A stretch of DNA of 64,000 bases, taken from the NCBI RefSeq assembly GCF_003063245.1, contig NZ_MUXE01000002.1:1-64000 (forward strand), read 5' to 3'. Under the pieces are notes generated by a model. That model was not told where the DNA came from, did not search any database, and saw only the letters and a list, made by a program, of their open reading frames with translations. The position numbers and the translations under genes were made by a program. Positions 19,689-30,184 of the stretch are shown here, one piece after another. The first letter of the stretch is position 1. Every line of letters starts with the position of its first letter. Source of the DNA: Arcobacter caeni. GTDB taxonomy: Bacteria > Campylobacterota > Campylobacteria > Campylobacterales > Arcobacteraceae.

Positions 19689-21172
19689 TTTGCTGCTCCT
19701 ATGTGTAAAATATCATTTAAGTAATAAGTTACCGTTGGTTCAAATTTATTCATAAAAATCTCTGGATAAAATCCCATTAAAAATACTAAAACTACCCAAG
19801 GAGCTAATCCTATAATTTCTTTTATTTTTAAATCTCTCATTTTAAGTTCAACAGAACCCTCAGGTCTATTTTGTAAAATTGCTCTTTGAAACATCCATAA
19901 CATATAAGTAGCTCCAATAATAACAGTTAATGCTGCTATATATCCTAATGTATGGTTAAATTCATATATACCAAAAATTATTAATAATTCTGAAACAAAA
20001 CCATTAGTTCCAGGAAGTCCAATATTTGCAAATAACATAACTGCAAAAATAAATGTAAAGATTGGAGCTTTTTTTGCAATTCCACCTAAATCTTTAATTG
20101 TTTTAAATCCTGTTTGTTCATGCATTAATCCTACAAGTAAAAATAATGCTCCAGTTGCAATTGCGTGAGCAATTATTAAATATAAAGACCCATTTATACC
20201 ATAAGCATTTAATGAAAAAATACCAGCAGCAATAAAACTTAAATGGGATGCTGATGAATAAGCAAACATTCTTTTAATATCATCTTGCATAAGTGCTGCA
20301 ATTCCAAAGTATACTAAACCAAATAATCCAATAGCTACAAACCAAGTTGAAAACTCAACATAAATTTCTGGAAAAATTGGAATCATAAATCTAACAATTG
20401 CATAAACTCCAAGTTTTGCCATTATTGAAGATAATAAAAATACTGCACCAGTTGGAGCATTTTTATATGTTTCCATAATCCAAGTATGAAGTGGAAAAAT
20501 TGGGATTTTAATGGCAAAAGCTGCTAAAAATGCTAAAAATAACCAAACTTTTGTATCATAAGGAATTGTAGATATTTGCATTAAACTATCATATGCAAAT
20601 GACCATTCTCCAAATTGTTTGAAGTGTGCAACACCTAAATATAAAATAGCTATAAACATCAATAACGAACCAGCCATTGTATAAACAGTTACTTTAATTG
20701 TAGTAAATACTTTGTCCCCAAATCCGTAAGAACCAATCATTAAGAAAACAGGTAAAAGCATAACTTCCCAAAAGAAGTAAAAAAGAACAATGTCTAAAGA
20801 GAATAAAGTTCCAGTAACACCTGATTGTACTAAAAGCATATTTATCCAATAACCTTTAGTTTTACCTTCCCATAATAATAAATATGCTGTAGGAATTAAA
20901 ATAGCAATCATCATTAAAATAGTAAGAGAAAATCCATCTAATCCAATATAATAACTTATTCCATAAGTTTCAATCCAAGGAACATTTGTAACAAATTGCA
21001 TTCCAGCACTTGGAACAAATTCAATATAAATTTTTAACACAAGTGCTAGAATAACTGTAGTAGTTAAAAAAGCAATATTTCTAATAGTATTTACATCTCT
21101 TGTTGTAAGCATCAAACCAAGTGCTACAACTGCTGGTAAAAATATAATAAATGAAAGTATATCTGAGCTCAT
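19685..21172 (-). CDS. nuoM: NADH-quinone oxidoreductase subunit M
   Basis: 495 residues with about 14 membrane segments. Typical antiporter-like motifs are seen: [15 protein letters not shown] with the key glutamate, [14 protein letters not shown] with the pumping lysine, and [11 protein letters not shown]. It forms part of the membrane arm of complex I between NuoN and NuoL. It is coupled to nuoN and lies 1 base from nuoL. Confidence 0.95.
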   Translation of the reverse strand: MSSDILSFIIFLPAVVALGLMLTTRDVNTIRNIAFLTTTVILALVLKIYIEFVPSAGMQFVTNVPWIETYGISYYIGLDGFSLTILMMIAILIPTAYLLLWEGKTKGYWINMLLVQSGVTGTLFSLDIVLFYFFWEVMLLPVFLMIGSYGFGDKVFTTIKVTVYTMAGSLLMFIAILYLGVAHFKQFGEWSFAYDSLMQISTIPYDTKVWLFLAFLAAFAIKIPIFPLHTWIMETYKNAPTGAVFLLSSIMAKLGVYAIVRFMIPIFPEIYVEFSTWFVAIGLFGLVYFGIAALMQDDIKRMFAYSSASHLSFIAAGIFSLNAYGINGSLYLIIAHAIATGALFLLVGLMHEQTGFKTIKDLGGIAKKAPIFTFIFAVMLFANIGLPGTNGFVSELLIIFGIYEFNHTLGYIAALTVIIGATYMLWMFQRAILQNRPEGSVELKMRDLKIKEIIGLAPWVVLVFLMGFYPEIFMNKFEPTVTYYLNDILHIGAAK

Positions 21173-21173
21173 A

Positions 21174-23060
21174 CTATAATCCTAATGTGATATATAAGTA
21201 GATAAATACACAAGTCATACCAATTAGCATGAAGGCAGCATAAAATCTAACATTTGCATTTTGTATCATGGCAACTTTTTTCCCAATATTTACAAAACCG
21301 ATTGATGAATTCATAATAAATGCATCTATTATTTTTTCATCAATAACTTTATCTATAAATGTTGATAATTTTTTCGATGATTGAACAAATAAAACATTAT
21401 AAATCTCATCAATATAAAATTTATTTCCAATTAATCCAGTTTCATCTTCTGGTTTATTTACATCAAAATTAGCATATTTAGAATAAGCCGCCATAATTCC
21501 AGTTGCAGCAACAATAACTGATAAAGCCATTAATACATATTCTGTTATATAATCCATATGAATATGTTTTGAATGTAATTGTCCTAACCAAGAGTCCACA
21601 AAATGATTTCCTCCAAATATTGTAGGAAGATTTAAAAAACCAGCTCCAATAGCTCCAATTGCTAAAATTAACAATGGAATAGTGATTGTTTTTGATGTAT
21701 AAACATAATGTTCATCATGATGGTTGGGTGCTACGAAAACTATAAAATACATTCTAAACATATAAAATGCTGTTAAAAATGCTGTAAACATTGCAATTGC
21801 CCAAATTAAATATTGTCCCTCTTGAAAAGCAGCAGCTAATATTGCATCTTTTGAAAAGAATCCAGAAAATGGTGGAATTCCTGAAATTGCAATAACACCA
21901 ATTAAAAATGTTGTTCCAATAATTGGTAGATTTGCTCTATGTTGTGCAATTTTAAAGATATTTTGCTCATGATGAAGTGCCATAATAACGCCACCTGCAC
22001 CCATGAATAACATTGCTTTAAAGAAAGCGTGAGTAAATACATGGAAAAGTCCAGTTGAATAAAAACCAAGTCCAACAGCTATAAACATATATCCTAATTG
22101 ACTCATAGTTGAATAAGCAAGAATTTTTTTAATATCTGTTTGTCTAGTTGCAATGATTGCAGCAAATAAAGCTGAAAATGCACCAATATAAGCTATAAAT
22201 ATTCCTACTTGCTCGATTCCAACATATAAAAAGTGAAATCTTGCAACCATATAAACCCCAGCAGTAACCATAGTAGCTGCGTGAATTAAAGCTGAAATTG
22301 GAGTAGGTCCTGCCATCGCATCTGGAAGCCACACATAAAGTGGAACTTGTGCAGATTTTCCCATTGCTCCTACAAATAATAAAAAGCCTGAAAGAAGTAA
22401 TAATTCATTAGATACATTACCCAAATTTGCTTCAATAGAATCAAATGATAAATCAACTTGTCCTAAAGCAAAAAATAGTGTTACAACCCCTAATAAAAAA
22501 CCAAAATCCCCAACTCTATTTGCAATAAAAGCTTTATTTGCTGCAAGTACATTTTCAGACTTTCCATAATAAAACTTAATTAAAAGGTATGAACAAACTC
22601 CAACACCTTCCCAACCAATAAATAAAATAATTGGATTATTAGCAAGAACTAAAATTAACATAGAAGCTAAAAATAAGTTAAAGTAAGCAAAGAACTTACC
22701 ATATCCACTATCACCTTTCATATATCCAACTGCATAAATATGAATTAGCCAACCAACAAAAGTCACAAACATTGACATAAATATTGAAAGATTATCCCCT
22801 AAAAAGGCCATTTCAATATTTAATTTATCAACATTAAGCCAAGTAAAAAGTTGTTGTTTAAATATAATTTTTTCATTATACATTCTTAAAAATAGACAAA
22901 AAGTGATTACAAAAGAGATAAAAGGAGTTATTGTTCCAATTAAAGAAAAATAAATATCAGCAACTTTCGCTTTTTTTATATGATAAAAATAAAGTGAACC
23001 ACTTACAATTGCACCCAATAATGGTGCTAAGATAATCCATACTAATAATTGTGTATTCAT
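21174..23060 (-). CDS. nuoL: NADH-quinone oxidoreductase subunit L
   Basis: 628 residues. The N-terminal two-thirds is the antiporter-like domain (FIGWEGVGVCSYLLI, KSAQVPLYVWLPDAM, AYSTMSQLGYM). The C-terminal part provides the long lateral helix that braces the membrane arm. It is the distal pump of complex I. The start overlaps the nuoK stop by 4 bases. Length is at the usual family size. Confidence 0.95.
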   Translation of the reverse strand: MNTQLLVWIILAPLLGAIVSGSLYFYHIKKAKVADIYFSLIGTITPFISFVITFCLFLRMYNEKIIFKQQLFTWLNVDKLNIEMAFLGDNLSIFMSMFVTFVGWLIHIYAVGYMKGDSGYGKFFAYFNLFLASMLILVLANNPIILFIGWEGVGVCSYLLIKFYYGKSENVLAANKAFIANRVGDFGFLLGVVTLFFALGQVDLSFDSIEANLGNVSNELLLLSGFLLFVGAMGKSAQVPLYVWLPDAMAGPTPISALIHAATMVTAGVYMVARFHFLYVGIEQVGIFIAYIGAFSALFAAIIATRQTDIKKILAYSTMSQLGYMFIAVGLGFYSTGLFHVFTHAFFKAMLFMGAGGVIMALHHEQNIFKIAQHRANLPIIGTTFLIGVIAISGIPPFSGFFSKDAILAAAFQEGQYLIWAIAMFTAFLTAFYMFRMYFIVFVAPNHHDEHYVYTSKTITIPLLILAIGAIGAGFLNLPTIFGGNHFVDSWLGQLHSKHIHMDYITEYVLMALSVIVAATGIMAAYSKYANFDVNKPEDETGLIGNKFYIDEIYNVLFVQSSKKLSTFIDKVIDEKIIDAFIMNSSIGFVNIGKKVAMIQNANVRFYAAFMLIGMTCVFIYLYITLGL

Positions 23061-23371
23061 GATTTCTCACCTTGTGTAAGAGTTGTGAAAATATCTGTAT
23101 CTAAAGATTTTCTTGATCTATATAATAAGATTATTACAGATAAAAATATTGCAGCTTCAGCAGCAGCAATTGAAATAACCATGATAGTAATAACTTGTGG
23201 ATCCATGTTAAAATGGTATCTTGCAAATGTAACTAAAAATAGATTTACTCCATTTAACATTAGTTCAATTGACATATAAATAACAAAGATATTTCTTCTA
23301 GAAACTACTCCAATTACTCCAATAGAGAACAACATCATTGAAACAAAAGCATAAGATGTTAATGAAATCAT
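23057..23371 (-). CDS. nuoK: NADH-quinone oxidoreductase subunit K
   Basis: 104 residues with three membrane segments. The two buried glutamates of the proton path are seen in MSIELMLNGVNL and AAAEAAIFL. Overlaps nuoJ and nuoL by 4 bases each, as usual in tightly coupled nuo genes. Confidence 0.95.
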   Translation of the reverse strand: MISLTSYAFVSMMLFSIGVIGVVSRRNIFVIYMSIELMLNGVNLFLVTFARYHFNMDPQVITIMVISIAAAEAAIFLSVIILLYRSRKSLDTDIFTTLTQGEKS

Positions 23372-23895
23372 AATTGCTCTCCTTTGTTATTGAGTTTTGA
23401 TTTTCTTTTTTTTGCAAGTACAACAGAACCTATAAGGGCAATTAATAATAAAATAGAAATTAATTCAAAAGCGATAAACCAATTATTATAAAGTTCAAGT
23501 CCTATTGGTTTTATATCTCCAAAATTTGTGTCACTAATACTTAAATCTTTTGCAGGTAATTTTGAAACAGCTTTTAGTACAAGTACATTTAATGGGATCA
23601 TAATAAAAGCGCCAAGAACCATAAATTTGTATTTATTTGGTTCTTTTGGTAAATCCTCTTCTTTTATATTTAAGAACATTAATATAAATAAAATTAGAGT
23701 CATAATTGCACCAGCATAAACTATAATTTGTACTAAAAATAAAAATGTTGCATTTAACAAAGCAAACATTCCAGCAACACTTAACATTGTAATTAAAATT
23801 CCAAGTGCGCTATACATAGGATTTCTATATATAATCATAGCAATTGCTCCACTAATTGCTAAAAATGCTAAAGCAATAAAAACTAAATCAGCCAT
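23368..23895 (-). CDS. nuoJ: NADH-quinone oxidoreductase subunit J
   Basis: 175 residues with five membrane segments. The third carries QIIVYAGAIMTLILFILM, the conserved region of subunit J with its helix break that takes part in proton coupling. The start overlaps the end of nuoI by 8 bases. Confidence 0.93.
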   Translation of the reverse strand: MADLVFIALAFLAISGAIAMIIYRNPMYSALGILITMLSVAGMFALLNATFLFLVQIIVYAGAIMTLILFILMFLNIKEEDLPKEPNKYKFMVLGAFIMIPLNVLVLKAVSKLPAKDLSISDTNFGDIKPIGLELYNNWFIAFELISILLLIALIGSVVLAKKRKSKLNNKGEQL

Positions 23896-24394
23896 TGTTC
23901 AAATCCTTTGATCTTTCATTTGCCATTAAAGCTTTTTTATCTAATACAAAATCTTCTCTTTTACTAGATGTAAATGAAAAAATTCCAGTATCCATTCTAA
24001 TTGCATCACAAGGACATGCCTCAACACAATATCCACAAAATACACACTCTAAAAGGTCAATTTTAAACTCTTTTGGTCTTTTTTCATCATATCCATCAAA
24101 TCTTTCTTCAGCTTCAATAAAAATACAATCAGCAGGACATGCAGTTGCACACATAAAACAAGCAACACATTTTTCTGTGTTATTTTCATGTTTTGTAAGT
24201 CTATGAACACCTCTGTATCTCTCATTTAAATCAGTTGGCTGAACCTCTGGATAAGCCATAGTTTTTAAATTATCTATATCTTTGAAATTTTTAACAAAAT
24301 GTTTAAAAGTTGTTTTCATTCCTCCAGCAATTGCTGGAAGGTATAATTTATCTTTAAATGATTTACCATATCTTGGTACTACTTTTATTCCCAT
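23888..24394 (-). CDS. nuoI: NADH-quinone oxidoreductase subunit I, two 4Fe-4S clusters
   Basis: 168 residues. Cysteines 76, 79, 82 and 86 and cysteines 117, 120, 123 and 127 form two ferredoxin-type motifs that bind clusters N6a and N6b, which pass electrons toward the quinone site. The protein is soluble and docks on NuoH. It lies 1 base from the nuoH stop. Confidence 0.95.
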   Translation of the reverse strand: MGIKVVPRYGKSFKDKLYLPAIAGGMKTTFKHFVKNFKDIDNLKTMAYPEVQPTDLNERYRGVHRLTKHENNTEKCVACFMCATACPADCIFIEAEERFDGYDEKRPKEFKIDLLECVFCGYCVEACPCDAIRMDTGIFSFTSSKREDFVLDKKALMANERSKDLNNG

Positions 24395-24395
24395 T

Positions 24396-25679
24396 TTAAC
24401 TTCCTCTTACTACAACAAAGATTGCTGTTATTACAATATTTAAAAGAGCTAATGGAATTAGAACTTTCCAACCTAACATTTGTAATTGGTCATATCTAAA
24501 TCTTAACACAGTCCATCTAACCCAAATATAAACAAATGACATCATAAAGAATTTTACTAAGAAAGTTCCAATTTGAATTACAGCAGTTGCAATATTAACA
24601 CCATTTGTTCCAAGTCCTACAACTAAAAAAGAGATTAATATAGCCATTATAGAAATAGCTAAAGCCCAAAATATAAAAGTTAAGACTTTTGTCTCTTTTT
24701 CTCTTGATTTATTTGAACCTACTGCTTTATTATTTTTCTTCATCCATTTTGTAAGAAAAAATATTTTTATTGGAAGAAGTATAATAATTGCAAGAATTAC
24801 ATAATTCATATTTCCTTGAATTGCTTGTGTGTCTAACCAAGGAATTTGATAACCTCCAAAAAATAGAGTTACAATTATTGCACTTGATGCGCTCATTGCA
24901 GAATATTCACCAACTTGAAAAAGTCCAAATCTCATTGCTGAATACTCAGTATGATAACCAGCAACTAATTCTGATTCTCCCTCAGCTAAGTCAAAAGGTG
25001 CTCTATTTGTTTCTGCAAATGCACAAATAATAAAAATAATCGCAGCAAGAGGTTGTATAAATATTCCCCACATTGGAACTATTCCAAAATAAGTTCCTGT
25101 TTGAGCATTTACAATATCTGTTAAGTGAATTGAACCATAAGATAAAAGCATAGAAATAATTGCCAATCCCATTGCGGCTTCATAAGAAATAACTTGAGCT
25201 GAAGCTCTAATCGAACCTAAAAGTCCATATTTACTTCCAGATGAGTAACCTCCTAGAATTATTCCATAAACAGATAATCCAGCAAATGCTAAAAACCACA
25301 TTATTCCCAGTTTATTCGGAATAGCTTGCATAATATTTTCTTTTCCATCAATTACTAAAACATCAGCAAAAGGAATAGCTGCAAAAGTTAAAAATGAACA
25401 CATAAATACAATAACAGGAGCTATTGTAAAGAAAAATTTGTATTTGATATGAGAAGGAGTAAAGTCTTCTTTAAAAATAAGTTTTAGCATATCTGCAAAA
25501 CTTTGAATTACTCCTCCTAATCTAAATGGTCCAATATGACATCTATTTGGTCCACTTCTATCTTGCATAAATGCTGATATTCTTCTTTCCCACCATACAA
25601 AAACTGGAGTTAGTCCAACTGCTAAAATAACAGCTATAACTATATTCGCAATTATGATGATTATAGATGAAGTACTCAT
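24396..25679 (-). CDS. nuoH: NADH-quinone oxidoreductase subunit H
   Basis: 427 residues with eight or more membrane segments. It forms part of the quinone chamber (VWWERRISAFMQDRSGPNR and AETNRAPFDLAEGESELVAG are visible in part). It is about 100 residues longer than E. coli NuoH. The extra length lies in the C-terminal third, with a charged loop (NNKAVGSNKSREKETK) and added hydrophobic segments before a normal end. The start overlaps the nuoG stop as ATGA. Confidence 0.93.
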   Translation of the reverse strand: MSTSSIIIIIANIVIAVILAVGLTPVFVWWERRISAFMQDRSGPNRCHIGPFRLGGVIQSFADMLKLIFKEDFTPSHIKYKFFFTIAPVIVFMCSFLTFAAIPFADVLVIDGKENIMQAIPNKLGIMWFLAFAGLSVYGIILGGYSSGSKYGLLGSIRASAQVISYEAAMGLAIISMLLSYGSIHLTDIVNAQTGTYFGIVPMWGIFIQPLAAIIFIICAFAETNRAPFDLAEGESELVAGYHTEYSAMRFGLFQVGEYSAMSASSAIIVTLFFGGYQIPWLDTQAIQGNMNYVILAIIILLPIKIFFLTKWMKKNNKAVGSNKSREKETKVLTFIFWALAISIMAILISFLVVGLGTNGVNIATAVIQIGTFLVKFFMMSFVYIWVRWTVLRFRYDQLQMLGWKVLIPLALLNIVITAIFVVVRGS

Positions 25680-27112
25680 AGAGTTCCTTTCTCAATCATT
25701 GATTTTAAATCTTCTATTATTGTTGTTATAGTTTTCATTGAATTATTTTTATTCATTTTAGATATAACTTTTTGTTTAATTCCAGCAGTGTTTATATAAG
25801 TTCCAGATTTTTCATAAAATGAAGCAACAGGTATTGCAACATTTGAATGTTCAATAGTTACACAGTTATGACTAAATAAAGAGATTACTTTTTTGTCTTT
25901 TAATAAATTTGTGTTATTATCAAAATAATTATTTTCTATAATTATTACTAATGAAGTATTATTTAAAGCCATCTCAAAAAATTCTTTTGTTTCATTTATT
26001 TCTAACTCTTTAAATGAATTTCTATTAACAGTTTTATCATTTGTTCGTAAATAATCATCCCCAAAGTTTTCATCTATTGTATTTGGAGAATAACCAGAAA
26101 CTTGAATATTTAATTTTGTTGCTAAATTTTTTACATTTAACATCTCTTCATAAGAAAGATTTGCACTTAATACAAATAATATATTTTTATTTGTTGTGAG
26201 TTCTTTGAAAACATTTGTAATAGTATTATCAATAAGTGTTGGAGTATTATTAATAAATGGAGTTTCAAATCTATTTTCACTCTCATTTGTATAAGATAAT
26301 CTTCCCTCATCACACATAAACCAACCATTTACAGCTCTATTAACTCTTGGTCTAAATCTAAAAATTTGGTCATCTTTATATTTTTCTTTTCTGTGATCAA
26401 CATAAATATTACACCCTTTTGAACAACCATTACAAATTGCATCAAAAGTTTCTAAAAACCAAACTCTTTGTTTAAATCTAAAATCTTTATTTGTTAAAGC
26501 TCCAACTGGACAAATATCAATAACATTCATAGCATATGGATTATTTAATGGTCGACCAGGAAAAGTTCCAATAACTGAATGATCAGCTCTATTGATAACT
26601 CCTAGTTCATTTGTTTTTGTAATAGTAGAACAAAATCTTACACATCTTGTACAAAGTACACATCTTTCTTCATCTAGCATTACATTTGAGCCTAAATCAA
26701 CTCTTTTTCTTGCATGGTTTTTAGCTTCAAGATTTATTCTTGATTCATAAAATCCTGATTCCATATAATAATCTTGAAGTTTACATTCTCCAGCTTGATC
26801 GCAAGTTGGGCAATCGATTGGATGATTTATAAGTTCAAGTTCAAGAATGTCCCGTCTAACTTTTTCAATATTTTCACCAATCGTTCTTACAACCATTCCA
26901 TCTTTTACAGGAGTATCACAGGCAATTTGAGGTCTTTTTTGACCCTCAATTTCAACCATACACATTCTACAGTTACCATCTTTGCCAAGTGCTTGGTGAT
27001 AACAAAAATGAGGAATATGTATATTTTCATCTAGCAATTTATCAATTAGCAAGCTACCTTTAGCAGCTTGCATTTGCGCTCCATTTACTGTTATATTAAT
27101 CAATTCACCCAT
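25676..27112 (-). CDS. nuoG: NADH-quinone oxidoreductase subunit G, short form
   Basis: 478 residues, much shorter than the 780-900 of many NuoG proteins. The N-terminal 2Fe-2S domain (HFCYH, CRMCMVE) and His-Cys and 4Fe-4S regions (CPTCDQAGECKLQDYY, CVLCTRCVRFC, CPVGAL) are present. A further cluster motif, CNGCSKGCNI, follows at about 227-236. The molybdopterin-oxidoreductase-like part after residue 290 is reduced and shows no cofactor residues. It passes electrons from NuoF to NuoI. It is separated from nuoF by gltA, with a 32-base gap. Confidence 0.9.
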   Translation of the reverse strand: MGELINITVNGAQMQAAKGSLLIDKLLDENIHIPHFCYHQALGKDGNCRMCMVEIEGQKRPQIACDTPVKDGMVVRTIGENIEKVRRDILELELINHPIDCPTCDQAGECKLQDYYMESGFYESRINLEAKNHARKRVDLGSNVMLDEERCVLCTRCVRFCSTITKTNELGVINRADHSVIGTFPGRPLNNPYAMNVIDICPVGALTNKDFRFKQRVWFLETFDAICNGCSKGCNIYVDHRKEKYKDDQIFRFRPRVNRAVNGWFMCDEGRLSYTNESENRFETPFINNTPTLIDNTITNVFKELTTNKNILFVLSANLSYEEMLNVKNLATKLNIQVSGYSPNTIDENFGDDYLRTNDKTVNRNSFKELEINETKEFFEMALNNTSLVIIIENNYFDNNTNLLKDKKVISLFSHNCVTIEHSNVAIPVASFYEKSGTYINTAGIKQKVISKMNKNNSMKTITTIIEDLKSMIEKGTL

Positions 27113-27144
27113 TAATTGTCCCCTTACACTTGTTAAAATTTTTC

Positions 27145-28431
27145 TTAGTTACCTGTATATAATTGTCTTGGTCTTGCAATTTTATGTTTTGGATCTTGTT
27201 TTAATTCTGACCATTGTGCTAACCATCCTGGAGTTCTACCAATAACAAAAATTGGAGTAAACATCTCAATAGGAATTTTAAGAGCAGTTAAAATTACACC
27301 TGAATAAAAGTCAATATTTGGATATAAACCTCTTTCTTTAAAGTAATCATCACTTAATGCAGCTTGTTCAACAGCATGTGCAATATCAAGTAATTTAGAA
27401 TCAAGATTTAACTCTTCTTTTAATTTATCTTGTAAAGCTTTTAATGTTTCAGCTCTTGGATCTCTATTTTTATAAACTCTGTGTCCAAATCCCATTAATC
27501 TGAATGGGTCATTTCTATCTTTTGCTTTTGCAATATAAGTTGGAACATTTTTAACATCACCAATTAATTTTAATTGATCCATAACTTTTTCATTTGCTCC
27601 ACCATGTGCTGATCCCCATAAAGCAGAGATTCCAGATGCGATTGCAACATAAGGGTGAGCTTCTGTTGAACCTACATTTCTAACAGTTGTTGTAGAAGCA
27701 TTTTGTTCGTGGTCTGCATGTAAAGTTAAAATTGCATCAAGTGCATCAATTTCAACTTGTTTAATCTCATCATTTTTACCATCACCTAAATATTTCATTC
27801 TTCCACCTGGATATGCTCTTAGCATATATAAGAAGTTTTCTGTAAAATATCTATTTACATCTGGATAAATAAGTGGTGTACCAATTGAATTTCTATAAGC
27901 CATAGCTGCAATTACTGGCATTTTAGCTAGGATTCTTCTTCTCATCATTTTAAATGCATCTTCGTCTTCTAAATGTAAGTGATCTTTATAAAATGCAGCA
28001 AGAGCCATTGTTGCAGCTCCCATAGTTGCCATTGGGTGAGCACCATCTGGTAAAGCTTCAAATAATCTAATGATTCCTTCATTTAAAAATGATCTATGTC
28101 TGATTTCTAAATCAAAGTTTTTAGAAGCCTCAGGAGTTGGAAGTTTTCCTCTCATTAATAAATAAGAAACATCTAAGAAAGAGTGTTTTCCAGCTAAATC
28201 TGTAATATCATAACCTCTATATCTTAACTCTGAATTTTCACCATCAATAAATGTAATTTTTGATTCACAAGAAGCAGTTGAAGTATAACCAGGGTCATAA
28301 GTAAACATTCCAGAATCTTTGTAGAATGTAGAAATATCTACAACGCTAGGTCCTCTTGTACCATCAATAATATTGTATTCAAATGATTTTCCATTTCTGT
28401 TATCAGTTAATGTCATTGTATTTTTAGTCAT
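27145..28431 (-). CDS. gltA: Citrate synthase
   Basis: 428 residues, the length of Gram-negative hexameric type II enzymes. Active-site regions are visible: GAHPMATMGA, the first catalytic histidine in SAHGGANEKV, the second in GFGHRVYKNRDPRAE, and the aspartate in NIDFYSG. It condenses acetyl-CoA and oxaloacetate to citrate, the entry of the oxidative citric acid cycle. AGGAGAAAATT precedes ATG. The gene lies on the same strand between nuoF (26 bases) and nuoG (32 bases), so it is almost certainly transcribed with complex I. Confidence 0.95.
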   Translation of the reverse strand: MTKNTMTLTDNRNGKSFEYNIIDGTRGPSVVDISTFYKDSGMFTYDPGYTSTASCESKITFIDGENSELRYRGYDITDLAGKHSFLDVSYLLMRGKLPTPEASKNFDLEIRHRSFLNEGIIRLFEALPDGAHPMATMGAATMALAAFYKDHLHLEDEDAFKMMRRRILAKMPVIAAMAYRNSIGTPLIYPDVNRYFTENFLYMLRAYPGGRMKYLGDGKNDEIKQVEIDALDAILTLHADHEQNASTTTVRNVGSTEAHPYVAIASGISALWGSAHGGANEKVMDQLKLIGDVKNVPTYIAKAKDRNDPFRLMGFGHRVYKNRDPRAETLKALQDKLKEELNLDSKLLDIAHAVEQAALSDDYFKERGLYPNIDFYSGVILTALKIPIEMFTPIFVIGRTPGWLAQWSELKQDPKHKIARPRQLYTGN

Positions 28432-28457
28432 AATTTTCTCCTGTTATTTTAGTTAAT

Positions 28458-29708
28458 TTAGTTTTTAAAATGTATATCAAATTCATGAGGGAATTTTCTT
28501 ACAATACTTTCAATAATATCTTTTACCGCTGGTGCAAAAACACAAATAGTTTTTCCATTCATAGTGCTACATACATCAAGTATTGTATTTAAATCTTCTT
28601 TTGAACCTTCACCTTTTAAGATTTTTTTCAAAATCTTATCAATCCAGCCAGTACCCTCTCTACAAGGTGTACATTGACCGCAAGACTCATGGTGATAGAA
28701 CTCTATCAAATTTTTAGCTACATCGACCATAGATGTATCTTCATCAATAACTATCATTCCTCCTGTACCTAAAGTTGAACCAATATCCCACATAGATTCA
28801 TAATCCAATACAGCCTTATGAACTTCATCAGCTGTTAAAATTGGACAAGATGAACCTCCTGGAATAATTGCTTTTAATTTTTTCCCATCAATCATTCCAC
28901 CACCAAGAATGTTTAGAAAATCAATCATCTTATTTCCATAAGCCATTTCATAAACACCTGGATTTTTAACAGGTCCAGAAATTGCAAAAAGCATTGTTCC
29001 TGGTGATTTTGGTGTTCCATATTTTGTGTATCCAATAGAACCATTTTCTACAATATTAGGAACACTAGCTATTGTTTCAACATTATTTACAGTTGCTGGA
29101 TTATCAAAGAACCATTCACACTCTTTACCTGCAGGTTTAAGTCGTGGATGTCCTCTTTTGCCCTCAAGAGATTCAATAAGTGCTGATTTCTCACCACAAA
29201 TATAAGCACCTCCTCCTCTATGAACTGTAATATCAACTTTAAAATCATGTGTATTCATGATTTTATCACCAATGATTCCAGCTTCATAAGCTTCTTTTAT
29301 TGCTTCATTTAATCTATCTATAAAAAATTTATATTCACCTCTTATATAAATATAAGCGTGATGCGCATTTATTGCATAACAAGTACAAATAATACCTTCA
29401 ATTAATAAATGCGGGTCATACTGGAAAATTTGTCTATCTTTAAAAGTTCCCGGTTCTGATTCATCACCATTTACTATTAAATATGCTGGTCTTGGATCAT
29501 TTTTTGGCATTAATTCCCATTTCGGTCCACAAGCAGCTCCACCACCACCTTTCCCTCTAAGTCCAGATGCTGTAACTTCTGCTGTAACTTCATCAGGAGT
29601 CATAGAAAAAAGTTTAGGAATAGAAGAATATCTTCCGTTTGCAAGAGCAACTTCTAATTTATGAGAATTTGGAATGTCAAAATTTTTGCTTACAATTTTT
29701 GTTATCAT
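28458..29708 (-). CDS. nuoF: NADH-quinone oxidoreductase subunit F (NADH and FMN site)
   Basis: 416 residues from ATG 29708, which has AAGGAG upstream and overlaps the nuoE stop as ATGA. A GTG three codons earlier is too close to that site. The NADH-binding glycine-rich stretch RGKGGGGAACGPKW and FMN site NGDESEPGTFKDR are clear. The 4Fe-4S ligands are in ESCGQCTPCREG plus a later cysteine. It oxidises NADH. H. pylori and C. jejuni lack this subunit, so its presence marks an NADH-linked complex I. Confidence 0.95.
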   Translation of the reverse strand: MITKIVSKNFDIPNSHKLEVALANGRYSSIPKLFSMTPDEVTAEVTASGLRGKGGGGAACGPKWELMPKNDPRPAYLIVNGDESEPGTFKDRQIFQYDPHLLIEGIICTCYAINAHHAYIYIRGEYKFFIDRLNEAIKEAYEAGIIGDKIMNTHDFKVDITVHRGGGAYICGEKSALIESLEGKRGHPRLKPAGKECEWFFDNPATVNNVETIASVPNIVENGSIGYTKYGTPKSPGTMLFAISGPVKNPGVYEMAYGNKMIDFLNILGGGMIDGKKLKAIIPGGSSCPILTADEVHKAVLDYESMWDIGSTLGTGGMIVIDEDTSMVDVAKNLIEFYHHESCGQCTPCREGTGWIDKILKKILKGEGSKEDLNTILDVCSTMNGKTICVFAPAVKDIIESIVRKFPHEFDIHFKN

Positions 29709-30184
29709 TTTTTGCACTCCTTAATTAATTCATCAACTTTATCAATAGTTAGTTTTTCATGATATTCACCATTTAGTGCAAACATCGGAGCTCCACCACA
29801 AGCTCCCATACATTCTACTTCACTTAAATGAAATAAACCATCAGCACTTGTTTGTCCAGCTTCTATTCCTATCGTTTCTTTTATATGATTTTTAATTTTT
29901 TGTGAACCACATAACATGCAAGAAAGAGTTTTACATAATTCAATATGGTGCTTTCCAATTGGTTTTAGATTAAACATTGTATAAAAAGTTGCTACTTCAT
30001 ATACTTGAATTGGAGTTTTTCCTAATTTATCTGCAACATAAATCATTGCTTCTGGACTAACCCAACCTAGTTGTTCTTGAACTAACCATAATGCTGGTAG
30101 CATTACAGAATCAATAAGTGGGTATCTACTCACATATTCTTGAAATTTGATTTCATTTTCGCTTGAATATTCAAAATTACTCAT
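29705..30184 (-). CDS. nuoE: NADH-quinone oxidoreductase subunit E
   Basis: 159 residues of thioredoxin-like fold. The 2Fe-2S ligands are in CKTLSCMLCG and ECMGACGGAP. It pairs with NuoF as the electron input module. The start overlaps the nuoCD stop (TAATG). Confidence 0.95.
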   Translation of the reverse strand: MSNFEYSSENEIKFQEYVSRYPLIDSVMLPALWLVQEQLGWVSPEAMIYVADKLGKTPIQVYEVATFYTMFNLKPIGKHHIELCKTLSCMLCGSQKIKNHIKETIGIEAGQTSADGLFHLSEVECMGACGGAPMFALNGEYHEKLTIDKVDELIKECKK

